DNA of 64,000 nucleotides from Oceanococcus sp. HetDA_MAG_MS8 (GCA_019192445.1 JAHCMK010000002.1:496001-560000), one strand, 5' to 3'. Counted from the first letter of the stretch, positions 52,774 to 62,638 are shown. The notes: a model not told the origin generated them from the sequence alone. Numbers and translations are program-made.

Positions 52774-54408
52774 CTACAACAATAAACGGCGGATGTCGGC
52801 CAGGATGCTGGCGAGTTCGGTGGTGAAGCGCGCGGCGGCGGCTCCATCAATGACGCGGTGGTCGTATGACAAACTCAGCGGACACATCAGCCGCGGCACA
52901 AAGCTCTGGCCATCCCATTGCGGCTGCATCACCGCTTTGGACACGCCCAAAATCGCTACCTCCGGGCTGTTGACGATGGGGGTGAAATGCGAGCCACCAA
53001 TACCGCCCAGGCTGGATACAGAAAAACAGCCTCCTTGCATTTGGTCTGGTTTGAGTTTGCCCGCACGCGCGCTGGCAGCTAGTTCCGCCGCCTCGGCGGC
53101 GAGTGCACTCAGCGATTTTTGATCGACGTCGCGAATCACGGGCACCACGAGGCCATTGGGCGTATCAGCCGCAAAGCCCAAGTGGCAGTACTGGCGGCGA
53201 ATCAGATGCTTGCCATCTGCAGCCAGGGCACTGTTGAAGTCGGGATAGCGCTGCAGTAAAACCGCACAGGCCTTGAGCACAAAAGCCAGCAAGGTGAGTT
53301 TGGTCGGAGGACCATCGGCATTGTGCTGTTTGCGGAAGTCTTCCAGGTCGGTAATGTCGGCCCAGTCGTTTTGCGTGACATGGGGTACATGCAGCCAGCT
53401 ACGGTGTAAATGTGTGGCGGAAATTTGCCGAATGCGGGCCAAAGGCAGCTCTCCCACCGGGCCGTATTTGGCGTAATCCACCTGCGGCGCTGGTGGCAAG
53501 CCGGCGCCGCCGGTGTCGGAGCTCAGGCGCTGCTGCACAAACTCCTTCACATCCTCGCGCAGGATGCGGCCCTTACGCCCCGAGCCTTTGACCTGCTGCA
53601 AGTCCACACCGAGTTCGCGGGCAAACTTGCGAATGGAGGGGCTGGCATAGGGTAGTTCCGCGGCCGATACCGGCCGTTTACCAGCCGGTGGGGGTTTGCT
53701 GTCATCCCGCGGACTTGAAGTCTGGGGTTTGTCAGCAGCGTCTTGGCTGGGCTGAGGCTTGTCCTCCCGAGCGGCGGCGTCATCCTTTGCCGCGGCGGAC
53801 GGGGCGGATGCCTGAGTTTGCAGATGGAGGATAGTGTCACCCTGACCGACACTATCGCCCTGCTTCACCACGACCGTTGTCACGGTGCCAGCCTCCGGGG
53901 CCGGAACCTCCATTGTGGCTTTGTCCGACTCCAACACAATCAGCGGATCTTCAGCAGCTACGCTGTCACCCTCAGCTACCAGCACCTCGATGACCGGTAC
54001 TTTGTCAAAGTCGCCGATATCGGGAACCGTCACCGGCTTGGTCTGAGGCTCGGAGTCGTCGGCGGACTGTGATTCTTGGTCGTCTGCAGGCGTTGTGTTC
54101 TTGGGGGCGGCCTTGTCGGTCGTCGAGTCCTCCGCATCCGAGTCGGGGTCGGGGTCGGGGTCGGCGTCCGAATCGTCGTCGGCCGGCTCATAGCTGCCAA
54201 TGACGTCGTCTCGACCCACTTCGTCACCAACCTTGACCTGCAGCTTGGTGATGGTCCCCGCTGCCGGCGCCGGAACTTCCATGGTGGCCTTGTCCGACTC
54301 CAGCACAATGAGCGGGTCTTCAGCAGCCACGGTATCACCCTCAGCCACCAGTACCTCGATGACTGGGACCTTGTCGAAGTCACCAATATCGGGAATACGA
54401 ATGTCCAT
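52774..54408 (-). CDS. aceF: Pyruvate dehydrogenase E2, dihydrolipoyllysine acetyltransferase
   Basis: A 544-residue core protein of the pyruvate dehydrogenase complex. Two lipoyl domains (1-75 and about 120-193) each carry the lipoylated Lys in LESDKATMEVPAP. A peripheral-subunit-binding domain follows (ASPSIRKFARELGVDLQQVKGSGRKGRILREDV), then the catalytic domain ending with DHRVIDGAAAARF. The first linker is an Asp-Pro repeat coded by GGGGTC-type tandem units. The two lipoyl domains are nearly identical over 50 residues. It starts 13 bp after aceE; no lpd gene follows, so E3 is coded elsewhere. Confidence 0.97.
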   Translation of the reverse strand: MDIRIPDIGDFDKVPVIEVLVAEGDTVAAEDPLIVLESDKATMEVPAPAAGTITKLQVKVGDEVGRDDVIGSYEPADDDSDADPDPDPDSDAEDSTTDKAAPKNTTPADDQESQSADDSEPQTKPVTVPDIGDFDKVPVIEVLVAEGDSVAAEDPLIVLESDKATMEVPAPEAGTVTTVVVKQGDSVGQGDTILHLQTQASAPSAAAKDDAAAREDKPQPSQDAADKPQTSSPRDDSKPPPAGKRPVSAAELPYASPSIRKFARELGVDLQQVKGSGRKGRILREDVKEFVQQRLSSDTGGAGLPPAPQVDYAKYGPVGELPLARIRQISATHLHRSWLHVPHVTQNDWADITDLEDFRKQHNADGPPTKLTLLAFVLKACAVLLQRYPDFNSALAADGKHLIRRQYCHLGFAADTPNGLVVPVIRDVDQKSLSALAAEAAELAASARAGKLKPDQMQGGCFSVSSLGGIGGSHFTPIVNSPEVAILGVSKAVMQPQWDGQSFVPRLMCPLSLSYDHRVIDGAAAARFTTELASILADIRRLLL

Positions 54409-54421
54409 AGCTGGCCCCTTC

Positions 54422-57094
54422 TTAACTTAGGCGAGGATTGCGGTGAGTGGCGGAAATTCCCAGGCTCTTGCGCGCTTTAGAGAGCACATTCGCCGGCTTG
54501 AGCCCATCGTCCACCAAACCCTGAAGGGCGCTGAGTACGATCCAGCGGCGGTCGACTTCGAAGAAGGCGCGGAGCTCTTCACGCGTATCTGAGCGACCAA
54601 AACCATCCGTGCCCAGCGTATGGAAGGTGGCCGGTACGAAGCCGCGAATCATCTCTGGCCAAGCCTTGATGTAATCACTGGCGGCCACAACGGGGCCGTC
54701 TCTGTCGGCTAAGCATTGCTCCACATAGGGCGTAATTTCGGTTTTGTGCCCCAGTAGTTTGCGCCGGGCAGCGTCCTGACCATCGCGAGCAAGCTCGGTA
54801 AAGCTAGGAGCAGCCCACACATCGACGCTGCAATCCCAGTCCTCTTCGAGCATCTTGGCGGCAGCCAGAATCTCTCGAAAAATGGCCCCGCAGCCCATCA
54901 GGCGCACATGGGCTTTCTTGGGCTTGGTGGCCATGGCAAAGGGGTATAAGCCCCGCATGATGCCGTCTTCCACACCCTCTGGCATGGCCGGGTGCTCGTA
55001 GTTTTCATTCTCCAGGGTGAGGTAGTAGTAATGGTCTTGCTGCTCCCCATACATTGCCTGCAGGCCACGCTGAACGATGACCGCGATTTCATAGGCAAAG
55101 GTGGCGTCATAGCTGCGGCAGTTGGGGATGGTGGCGGCCAGAATATGACTATGACCATCCTCATGCTGCAGCCCTTCACCGTTGAGGGTTGTCCGGCCGG
55201 CTGTGCCGCCTAGCAAGAAACCCCGGGCACGCATGTCACCGGCAGCCCAGGCTAGATCGCCAATGCGCTGGAAACCAAACATGGAGTAGAAGATGTAGAA
55301 GGGCAGTAAGGGCACCCCGTGGTTGGCATAACTGGTGGCGGCCGCAATCCAGGAGCTCATGCTGCCGGCCTCGGTAATGCCTTCTTCCAGAATTTGGCCG
55401 CGGATATCTTCTTTGTAGAACGCGAGTTGGTCGGCGTCTTCTGGCCGGTATTTCTGGCCCACAGCCGAGTAAATACCCAGCTGCCGGAACATGCCTTCCA
55501 TGCCAAATGTGCGCGCTTCATCCGGCACGATGGGCACCACATGGGAGCCGATGGTTTTATCACGCACCAGAGTGCCCAGCAGGCGGACAAAAGCCATGGT
55601 GGTTGAGATTTTCCGCTCTCCGGTGCCTTCCAGCAGGGCCTTAAAGGTATCCAAAGGCGGGATGGGGAGTGCGTCGACCTCACTGCGGCGTTGCGGTAAA
55701 TATCCGCCTAAGTTTTCGCGCCGCTGTTTCAAGTAGCGGATTTCCGGCGAGTCTTCGGGTGGCTTGTAGAAAGGCGCTTCAGCAATGCGCTCGTCGGTGA
55801 TCGGCAGCTCGAAGCGATCCCGAAATTCTTTGAGCGCCTTTTCCCCCATTTTCTTTTGCTGATGGGTAATGTTCTGGCCTTCACCGGCCTCACCCATGCC
55901 ATAGCCTTTGACGGTTTTGGCCAATATGACCGTTGGTCGGCCATTATTTTGGTTCACCGCGCGGTGATAAGCGGCGTACACCTTGTGCGGGTCATGACCG
56001 CCGCGGTTGAGCTTGCCGACTTCCTCATCCGACATGCGCTCAACCAGGCGAGCGGTTTCCGGATATTTGCCAAAGAAATGCTTTCGGGTATAAGCGCCTC
56101 CGCGGGCTTTGAAGGCTTGGTACTCACCGTCAACGGTTTCATCCATCAGCTGCTGCAGCTTGCCGCTGTGATCGGCGTCCAACAGCGGATCCCAGGCAGA
56201 GCCCCAAACCACCTTGATGACATTCCATCCGGCGCCTCTAAACACACCTTCCAGCTCTTGGATGATCTTGCCATCGCCCCGCACTGGACCATCCAGGCGC
56301 TGCAGGTTGCAGTTCACCACAAAGATGAGGTTGTCGAGCTTTTCGCGGGCGGCAATGTCGATGGCGCCCAGAGACTCTGGTTCATCCATTTCGCCATCGC
56401 CGCAATAGCACCAGACTTTTCGGTGGCTGCGCTGGTCCATCTCCCGGTTGTTCAAATATTTCATGAGCCGGGCCTGATAGATTGCCATGATGGGTCCCAA
56501 ACCCATGCTCACGGTGGCAAATTGCCAAAAATCTGGCATCAACCAGGGATGGGGGTAGGAGGACAAACCCGGCGCATTGGCTTCGCGGCGGAAGCGGCGC
56601 AGATCATCCTCGCCAATGCGCCCTTCTAAGAATGCGCGGGCGTAAACGCCGGGCGCACAATGGCCCTGGATGTACACCAGGTCTGGCCCCTCGGCATGAT
56701 CCGGTCCTTTGAAGAAGTGGTTGAAGCCGACGTCATAAAGGGTGGCCGCAGAGGCAAAAGACGCAATATGTCCGCCCAAGCCTTCATGTTCGAGGTTGGC
56801 ATTGACCACGGTGGCCATGGCATTCCATCGAATGAGCGAGCGGATGCGCCACTCCAGAGCGTGATCACCATCGGAGCGGGCCTCGGCATGGGCCGGTATG
56901 GTGTTGCAGTAGGCCGTATGCGGCTGAAAGGGGATATAAGCCCCTGAGCGGCGGGACTTCTCAATGAGTTTTTCCAAAAGCCAGTGCGCTCGCTCTGGGC
57001 CGTCACGGGCAATTACCGCTTCCAGGGCCTCTAGCCACTCCTGGGTTTCCTGCGGATCGTCATCAGCATGCTGATTGATCGGCCTATCGCTCAT
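54422..57094 (-). CDS. aceE: Pyruvate dehydrogenase E1 (homodimeric)
   Basis: An 890-residue thiamine-diphosphate enzyme decarboxylating pyruvate, the length of E. coli AceE (887). HIASFASAATLYDVGFNHFFKG, the ThDP motif CGDGEMDEPESLGAI with NCNLQRLDGPVRGDGK, and PDEARTFGMEGMFRQLGIY are present. The C-terminal region has GTDGFGRSDTREELRAFFEVD. GGTGGGAG lies six bases upstream of the ATG at 57094; a GTG at 57106 overlaps that ribosome site and is rejected. It forms an operon with aceF. Confidence 0.97.
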   Translation of the reverse strand: MSDRPINQHADDDPQETQEWLEALEAVIARDGPERAHWLLEKLIEKSRRSGAYIPFQPHTAYCNTIPAHAEARSDGDHALEWRIRSLIRWNAMATVVNANLEHEGLGGHIASFASAATLYDVGFNHFFKGPDHAEGPDLVYIQGHCAPGVYARAFLEGRIGEDDLRRFRREANAPGLSSYPHPWLMPDFWQFATVSMGLGPIMAIYQARLMKYLNNREMDQRSHRKVWCYCGDGEMDEPESLGAIDIAAREKLDNLIFVVNCNLQRLDGPVRGDGKIIQELEGVFRGAGWNVIKVVWGSAWDPLLDADHSGKLQQLMDETVDGEYQAFKARGGAYTRKHFFGKYPETARLVERMSDEEVGKLNRGGHDPHKVYAAYHRAVNQNNGRPTVILAKTVKGYGMGEAGEGQNITHQQKKMGEKALKEFRDRFELPITDERIAEAPFYKPPEDSPEIRYLKQRRENLGGYLPQRRSEVDALPIPPLDTFKALLEGTGERKISTTMAFVRLLGTLVRDKTIGSHVVPIVPDEARTFGMEGMFRQLGIYSAVGQKYRPEDADQLAFYKEDIRGQILEEGITEAGSMSSWIAAATSYANHGVPLLPFYIFYSMFGFQRIGDLAWAAGDMRARGFLLGGTAGRTTLNGEGLQHEDGHSHILAATIPNCRSYDATFAYEIAVIVQRGLQAMYGEQQDHYYYLTLENENYEHPAMPEGVEDGIMRGLYPFAMATKPKKAHVRLMGCGAIFREILAAAKMLEEDWDCSVDVWAAPSFTELARDGQDAARRKLLGHKTEITPYVEQCLADRDGPVVAASDYIKAWPEMIRGFVPATFHTLGTDGFGRSDTREELRAFFEVDRRWIVLSALQGLVDDGLKPANVLSKARKSLGISATHRNPRLS

Positions 57095-57190
57095 TGGGTC
57101 TCCCACCTTTGCATTCTGCTTGGGTTATGACCTTCCCATCATCGCAGAAACTAAAGCCTCGCTGGGAACAGAGCCGGGAATCGGAGCAGA

Positions 57191-58498
57191 CTATTTACCG
57201 ATGCAAAAGGTGGAGAAAATGGCGCCGAGCAAATCTTCGGTATGCACCTCGCCGGTGATTTCGCTCAAAGATTCCTGCGCGCAGCGCAGCTCCTCAGCCG
57301 CCAGCTCCAAAGTGTTGACCTCAGCCAACTGCGGCTGACACTGGGCGAGATGCTGCTCGGCGAGTGCCAGCGCCTCTAAATGGCGGCGGCGGGCAGAAAA
57401 GCCGCTTTGCCGAGGTTGGCGCCCCGCCACAGCGAGTGCCAGTTGATCCAGCCCAGCGCCAGTTTTGGCCGATAGATGGAGTTCTCCGCCTTGCCAGCCG
57501 GCTGCTTGGTTCAAGGCATCGCATTTGTTGTGAACACGCAATACCCGTGGTTCCCAACTCGCTGGTAGTTCCGGCAAGGGGGCATCAGGGGCATCAAGGG
57601 CAATAATCCTATCGGCGGTTTGTGCTGCTGCATGGGCACGCTGGACTCCCATTTGTTCAATGGGGTCGGAAGATTCACGCAGGCCCGCACTATCAATAAT
57701 GCGGACCGGAACGCCGTTCAGGCGCAGATGTTCGCTGACCAAATCACGGGTGGTGCCCGCCAGGTCACTGACGATGGCCACTTCGCGCCGCGCCAAGGCA
57801 TTGAGCAGCGTCGATTTGCCAGCATTGGGAGCGCCCACCAGCAACACATCCATGCCTTGGGTGAGACGCACGCCGGTTTCGGCTTGCTGGGCCAAAGTCT
57901 GCAGCCGATGGCGTAGCTCATCGACCCGTCTGGCCCAATCCTCACGCTGGGCGAGGCCAATATCCTCTTCGGGAAAATCTAGCCAGGCTTCGATCAGGCT
58001 CCGTAGGCTCAGGGTGTCTACCGCCAGCTCTTCGCATTGCTGGGAAAACACGCCTTGTAAGCTTTGCTGAGCGGCACGTGCGGCGTCTTCAGACTCGGCA
58101 GCAATAAGGTCGGCCACCGCTTCGGCTTGCGCCAGATCTAACTGCCCATTTTCAAAAGCACGTTGACTAAATTCGCCGGGCAGTGCGAGGCGCGCACCCA
58201 GCGCAATGCAGCGCTGGAGGATGGCATCCAGAATGTAGGGATTGCCATGCATCTGCAGCTCTACGGCATCTTCGGCCGTGTAGCTGGCAGGTGCCTTAAA
58301 GGCTAGGGCCAAGCCCTCATCCAAAACGGCCCCCTTCTCATCACGCGCCTTCACCAAGCGCGCCTGCCGCGGCAATGGCGGCGTTTGAAGTGCACAGAGG
58401 CTTTGCAAAATGGGCCAGGACTGCGGCCCACTTAAGCGAACAATACCGACGGCCCCGGGCGCCGGGCCCGTCGCTATAGCCGCAATGGTGTCAGTCAC
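57191..58498 (-). CDS. mnmE: tRNA modification GTPase MnmE
   Basis: A 435-residue protein that, with MnmG, installs the carboxymethylaminomethyl group at U34 of certain tRNAs. It opens with TDTIAAIATGPAPGAVGIVRLSG (folate-binding domain). The G domain has G1 GAPNAGKSTLLNALA, G2/G3 DLAGTTRD and DSAGLRESSDPIEQMGVQRA and G4 HNKCDAL. The C-terminus is the catalytic CIGK. Slightly shorter than E. coli (454), with shortened loops. It lies 36 bp after yidC, in the standard origin-region order. Confidence 0.97.
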   Translation of the reverse strand: MTDTIAAIATGPAPGAVGIVRLSGPQSWPILQSLCALQTPPLPRQARLVKARDEKGAVLDEGLALAFKAPASYTAEDAVELQMHGNPYILDAILQRCIALGARLALPGEFSQRAFENGQLDLAQAEAVADLIAAESEDAARAAQQSLQGVFSQQCEELAVDTLSLRSLIEAWLDFPEEDIGLAQREDWARRVDELRHRLQTLAQQAETGVRLTQGMDVLLVGAPNAGKSTLLNALARREVAIVSDLAGTTRDLVSEHLRLNGVPVRIIDSAGLRESSDPIEQMGVQRAHAAAQTADRIIALDAPDAPLPELPASWEPRVLRVHNKCDALNQAAGWQGGELHLSAKTGAGLDQLALAVAGRQPRQSGFSARRRHLEALALAEQHLAQCQPQLAEVNTLELAAEELRCAQESLSEITGEVHTEDLLGAIFSTFCIGK

Positions 58499-58534
58499 CG
58501 TAAGGAGGGCGAAGGCGCCGCGCGCGGTGGCCGT

Positions 58535-60229
58535 TTAGGCCTTTGCTGGCGCAGGCTCTTCCATACGCCTGGTGATCAGCCACTGCTGACCAATACCAAT
58601 CAGGTTGGAAACGAACCAATACAGCACCAGACCGCTGGGGAAGAAGGCAAAGAAGACGGTCAGCGCGATGGGCATGATGGTCATGATTTTCTGCTGCATG
58701 GGCTCCATGGTCATGGCTTGACCGGAGAGCTTTTGCTGCAAAAACATCGATGCGCCGAACAGAACCGGCAGCACAAAGAAGGGGTCTGGAGCCGAGAGGT
58801 CGTTCAACCACAAGACAAAATCGGCTTGCCGCAGCTCTACAGACTCGAGCAGCACCCAATACAGGGCGATGAACACCGGAAACTGAACCAACATGGGCCA
58901 GCAGCCTGCCAAGGGGTTGAAGCCCTCTTTTTGATACAGCTCCATCATGGATTGATGCAGACGCTGCTTGTCATCCGCGTAGCGCTCTTTCAGGGCCTGA
59001 ATACGCGGCGCAAACTTCTTCATCCGCGCCATGGAGCGATATTGAGCTTCGGAGAGCTTGAAGAACAAGGCCTTCACCAGCAGCGTCACGAGGATGATGG
59101 ACCAGCCCCAATTACCGGTGAGGTCATGAAACTTGTCCATCACCCAAAACAGCGGCTCGGAAATCGGCGTGAGCAGCCCATAGTCGATGGTGAGCTCTAA
59201 GCCTGGCGCCACGTCGCCTAACTCGTTTTGCAGTTTGGGGCCTAGATAGAGGTTCACGCTGTGTTCGGCATTGGCGCCCGGTGCGACTTGGATGGGCTCG
59301 GCCACATACTCGGTGAGGAAGTCGGCAATCTTGCTGGGCCGGGCGTAGAGGTTATTGCTTTCCTGTGCCGGCGGAATAATGGCTGCGAGGAAATAATGTT
59401 CCATGATGGCGGTCCAGCCAGCAGGCTGAGTGACGGCCACGGGTTCATCTTGCAAGTCGCCTAAGTCGTGTTTGCGGAACTTGTAACGATCCCCATCCCG
59501 CTCATACATTCCCACACCGGTGAATGTATTCACGAAGGGTACGTCGGAATCTCCACCGCCGAGATTGCGGACGAAGCGCCAGTAAGGGCTCGCTGTCCAT
59601 GGGGCTTGAGATTGATTGGAGAGAGTCTGCGACACCTCCACCTCATAGCTGCCGCGCTTGAAGTGATAAGTGCGCTGCACTTGGCGGCCGTCGGCGCCGG
59701 TCCACGTGAACTGAACAGGAAGTTGATCTTGGCCCGCTTGTAACTCCAAACGGCCCTGCGCATGCGATGTGGTCCAGCGGCTGGTGTGCAGCGGACTGTT
59801 ACCTTCGGCGCTTACTACACCGCTTTGCGCCACAAAAAAGCGCTGTCTGGAATCGTCCAGGAAGCTCAATGGAGGCGCGTCGGGCTCTGAGGTCGTCGGG
59901 TATTCCAGCAGGCGTACTTCTTTAATATCCCCGCCGGTCAGACTGATGCGCGCCTCCATCACATCGGTTTGCACCCACAAGGAGGGGCTGTCACCGCCAA
60001 TTGGCCGTGCTTCGATCTGCGGTTGATCTGGCATGTCCTGCGGTAGTTGCGGAGGTGCATCCGCTGTTGGGGCTTGGGTAGCTGCCGCGGTTGGTGCCAG
60101 CTCTTGGGCCGATGCGCTCAAAGGGGCATTCGCAACTGAGGCCGGTACGGACTGCTGCTGCCACTGTTGATAGAGCAGTATCCCCACAAAGGCCAGGCCG
60201 GCCAGCAAGATCAGTCGCAGTTGTTCCAT
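58535..60229 (-). CDS. yidC: Membrane protein insertase YidC
   Basis: A 564-residue inner-membrane insertase of the gram-negative type. It has an N-terminal transmembrane segment, a Pro/Gln-rich linker and the large periplasmic beta-sandwich (about 60-340). Five core membrane helices follow, with PISEPLFWVMDKFHDLTGNWGWSIILVTLLVKALFFKLSEAQYRSMARMKKFAPRIQ at their start and GCWPMLVQFPVFIALYWVL later. The C-terminus is short (EEPAPAKA). It inserts membrane proteins alone or with SecYEG. yidD lies 20 bp upstream. Confidence 0.97.
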   Translation of the reverse strand: MEQLRLILLAGLAFVGILLYQQWQQQSVPASVANAPLSASAQELAPTAAATQAPTADAPPQLPQDMPDQPQIEARPIGGDSPSLWVQTDVMEARISLTGGDIKEVRLLEYPTTSEPDAPPLSFLDDSRQRFFVAQSGVVSAEGNSPLHTSRWTTSHAQGRLELQAGQDQLPVQFTWTGADGRQVQRTYHFKRGSYEVEVSQTLSNQSQAPWTASPYWRFVRNLGGGDSDVPFVNTFTGVGMYERDGDRYKFRKHDLGDLQDEPVAVTQPAGWTAIMEHYFLAAIIPPAQESNNLYARPSKIADFLTEYVAEPIQVAPGANAEHSVNLYLGPKLQNELGDVAPGLELTIDYGLLTPISEPLFWVMDKFHDLTGNWGWSIILVTLLVKALFFKLSEAQYRSMARMKKFAPRIQALKERYADDKQRLHQSMMELYQKEGFNPLAGCWPMLVQFPVFIALYWVLLESVELRQADFVLWLNDLSAPDPFFVLPVLFGASMFLQQKLSGQAMTMEPMQQKIMTIMPIALTVFFAFFPSGLVLYWFVSNLIGIGQQWLITRRMEEPAPAKA

Positions 60230-60249
60230 GGTGAGTATCCGAAATGAAT

Positions 60250-60501
60250 TCAGGGGATCCGTGTGCCTTGCGGCGGCACTGGATCGCAGCCACCGGGGTG
60301 GCCAGGGTGACAGCGCATGAGCCTACGTATGGCCAAGCGACTTCCAGTCCACAAGCCATGTTCGCGCAGTGCCTCGCGCGCATATTGTGAACAACTCGGA
60401 TAAAAACGGCAGCGCGGACCCAAGAAGGGGCTAATAAATAGCTGGTATCCGCGGATGATGACGGCGGCGACGGCTAGGGCAATTCGCTCAAGCGTCGCCA
60501 T
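60250..60501 (-). CDS. yidD: Membrane protein insertion efficiency factor YidD
   Basis: An 83-residue protein with an N-terminal amphipathic/hydrophobic segment ([26 protein letters not shown]). The family motif [18 protein letters not shown] with conserved cysteines and [17 protein letters not shown] are both intact. It assists YidC. Its ATG lies inside the rnpA reading frame, giving a 28-bp overlap that is typical of this locus. Confidence 0.96.
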   Translation of the reverse strand: MATLERIALAVAAVIIRGYQLFISPFLGPRCRFYPSCSQYAREALREHGLWTGSRLAIRRLMRCHPGHPGGCDPVPPQGTRIP

Positions 60502-60821
60502 GTTTTATCCAGTGCCGCATTCAACTGCTGCTCGTTATCGAGGCGCACGCGTTGGCTGAGGCTGATGACCACATCGACCGAGGGTAACTGTGTGGCCTGG
60601 TGTCTAAAGCTTTCGCGAATGAGGCGCTTGACGCGGTTGCGATCGACGGCACGGCGCAAGCTGCGTTTGCTAATAGCAGTCCCCAAACGCGCAGCCCCTT
60701 GGTGGTTATCGCAACTGCGAACCACCAAGGGGCCGATATATTGCCGCTTTCCACGCCGCAACAGATTCTGGTGATCGTACTTACTACGGACACGTTGCCA
60801 GGGTCGGTATTGCTCTGGCAT
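60474..60821 (-). CDS. rnpA: Ribonuclease P protein component
   Basis: A 115-residue basic protein that helps the RNase P RNA process tRNA 5' ends. The RNR motif is clear in [22 protein letters not shown], with GTAISK before it and [11 protein letters not shown] after. The ATG at 60821 is favoured over a TTG at 60872; either way the spacer to rpmH (about 164 bp) is longer than usual for this pair. It is followed by the overlapping yidD. Confidence 0.93.
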   Translation of the reverse strand: MPEQYRPWQRVRSKYDHQNLLRRGKRQYIGPLVVRSCDNHQGAARLGTAISKRSLRRAVDRNRVKRLIRESFRHQATQLPSVDVVISLSQRVRLDNEQQLNAALDKTWRRLSELP

Positions 60822-60985
60822 GAATCTGATCTCAGCTTGAACTAGGAGCGACGCTTGGTCGACGGTGACCAACGCTTGTATACCAGAGGTGTGCTTGATT
60901 CATCAGCGCGCTTTGTCATCAAGCGCAGGCTTTAAACCAATGCACCCATGGGGCATGCAAGTGCTAGCTGAAGTTTCGACCTCGC

Positions 60986-61120
60986 TTAGACCGTCAGCTT
61001 ATGCCGACCGCGGGCGCGACGTGCTTTGATCACGCGGCGACCACCTTTGGTGGCCATCCGGGCGCGAAAACCGTGGGTGCGCTTGCGCTTGATGACGCTA
61101 GGTTGAAAAGTGCGCTTCAT
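60986..61120 (-). CDS. rpmH: 50S ribosomal protein L34
   Basis: A 44-residue protein, [20 protein letters not shown] at the start and then [19 protein letters not shown], which is the invariant L34 sequence. It was found by translating the minus strand directly because it is short. It lies upstream of rnpA and divergent from dnaA, the classic origin-proximal arrangement, and has a strong promoter at 61155-61184. Confidence 0.98.
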   Translation of the reverse strand: MKRTFQPSVIKRKRTHGFRARMATKGGRRVIKARRARGRHKLTV

Positions 61121-61154
61121 GACGTTCTCGGTAAATGGGGTAAATCAACCCCGC

Positions 61155-61184
61155 ATTATAGGGCCTAACAAGCTGTGTAATCAA
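61155..61184 (-). promoter_or_regulatory. Sigma-70 promoter of rpmH
   Basis: On the minus strand TTGATT (61179-61184) and a perfect TATAAT (61155-61160) are separated by 18 bp, 34 bp before the rpmH ATG. It probably transcribes rpmH-rnpA-yidD-yidC. Confidence 0.85.
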
Positions 61185-61196
61185 GAGATGCAGGAC

Positions 61197-61205
61197 TTAT
61201 CCACA
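61197..61205 (+). promoter_or_regulatory. DnaA box in the rpmH-dnaA spacer
   Basis: A perfect TTATCCACA lies 84 bp before the dnaA ATG, beside the rpmH promoter. A single consensus box here suggests DnaA autoregulation of dnaA. No clear dnaA -35/-10 is seen. Other boxes are in the dnaA-dnaN spacer. Confidence 0.75.
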
Positions 61206-61288
61206 AGTTGCACAATGCTTGCCTTTCGCAGGCTGTTCGCAGCCCACCTAGCCAACAGCACACCCTTGCCACCGAGGCATAAATAAGC

Positions 61289-62638
61289 ATGACAGAAGAC
61301 AGCTGGTCCCGCGTATTGCGGTGGCTGGACGGACAGATAGACGAGCTGGACATCAGCACATGGCTGCAACCTCTGCAGGCCATTGATGAAGGGCAGCGGC
61401 TGAGCCTATACGCCCCTAACCAGGTGGTGTGTGACCGTATTCGCCAAGACTACTTAGGCCGCATTCAAGACGCGGCGCGGCAATCGAGCCAGGGGCGCTT
61501 GGCGCGTGTGGAGGTTCATGTTGGCGACCCGCCGCGCTCCGGCGGCGACGCAAGCACCACCGCTACGCGTAGCAGTAACTCTCAGCCAGCAGCACCTGCT
61601 AGCCGTTACGGCGGTGGCGTGCAAGTGATCGATGGGCGGCAAACTTTCGACAACTATGTTCAGGGCAAATCAAACCAAGTGGCCAAAGCCGCCGCCGAAC
61701 AGGTCGCCCAGAGCCCTGGTCGGGCCTATAACCCTTTGTTGATCTGCGGGAACACTGGGCTGGGAAAAACCCATTTGATGCGCAGCGTGGCGCACACCAT
61801 CCGCAACAACAATCCGGATGCCGCCATTACTCTGATTCCGGCTGAAAAATTTTTGGCGGATTTGGTGTCGGCCTTGCGTTACAACCGCACCGATGACTTC
61901 AAGAAATTTTATCGCTCTCAGCAAGCACTGCTGATTGACGATATTCAGTTCTTCGCGGACAAGCGTCAGACACAAGAGGAGTTTTTCTACACCTTTAATG
62001 CCTTGCTGGATGAAGGCCATCAAATTGTGATGACTTGTGACCGCTATCCACGCGAGCTTGAAGGGCTGGACGAGCGCCTCAAGAATCGCTTCGCGGGCGG
62101 CATGAGCGTGTTCATTGAGCCGCCTGAGCTAGAAACACGCGCCGCCATTTTGCTGACCAAGGCCGAAGAAGAGGGCTTGGAACTGAGCGAAGATGTGGCG
62201 TTCTTCGTGGCCGAGAAAATTCGCTCCAATGTTCGCGAGCTGGAAGGCGCGTTGCGGATGTTGAACGCTCAATATCGCCTCGTGGGCGGGCCGATTACCG
62301 TTGACTTTGCTCGTGCAGCCCTACGCCACATGCTCATGAGCCACGAACGTATGGTGACCATCGAGTCCATACAACGTCGTGTTGCGGACTTCTATCAGAT
62401 ACGCAAAGAAGATTTGAGTTCGAAAAAGCGAACCAAAACGCTCACCCTTCCTCGACATGTCGCGATGTACCTCTGCAAGGAACTAACCTCGCATAGTTAT
62501 CCGGAAATTGCCGCCGCTTTTGACAAGCGTGACCACACCACCATCCTGCATGGCTGTCGGAAAATCGCCAAGTTGCGTCGTTCAGACTCAGCTGTAGATA
62601 GTGACCTCACAGCCTTGGAAAGAGCTCTGAGTCCATGA
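61289..62638 (+). CDS. dnaA: Chromosomal replication initiator DnaA
   Basis: A 449-residue AAA+ initiator with all four domains. Domain I (SWSRVLRWLDGQIDELDISTWLQPL) interacts with helicase and other factors, and domain II is a Ser/Ala-rich linker (about 80-115). Domain III has Walker A GNTGLGKT (154-161) and Walker B LLIDDIQFF with FAGG. Domain IV ends with the DNA-binding signature KRDHTTILHGCRKI. It is followed by a box-rich spacer and dnaN. Confidence 0.98.
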   Translation: MTEDSWSRVLRWLDGQIDELDISTWLQPLQAIDEGQRLSLYAPNQVVCDRIRQDYLGRIQDAARQSSQGRLARVEVHVGDPPRSGGDASTTATRSSNSQPAAPASRYGGGVQVIDGRQTFDNYVQGKSNQVAKAAAEQVAQSPGRAYNPLLICGNTGLGKTHLMRSVAHTIRNNNPDAAITLIPAEKFLADLVSALRYNRTDDFKKFYRSQQALLIDDIQFFADKRQTQEEFFYTFNALLDEGHQIVMTCDRYPRELEGLDERLKNRFAGGMSVFIEPPELETRAAILLTKAEEEGLELSEDVAFFVAEKIRSNVRELEGALRMLNAQYRLVGGPITVDFARAALRHMLMSHERMVTIESIQRRVADFYQIRKEDLSSKKRTKTLTLPRHVAMYLCKELTSHSYPEIAAAFDKRDHTTILHGCRKIAKLRRSDSAVDSDLTALERALSP

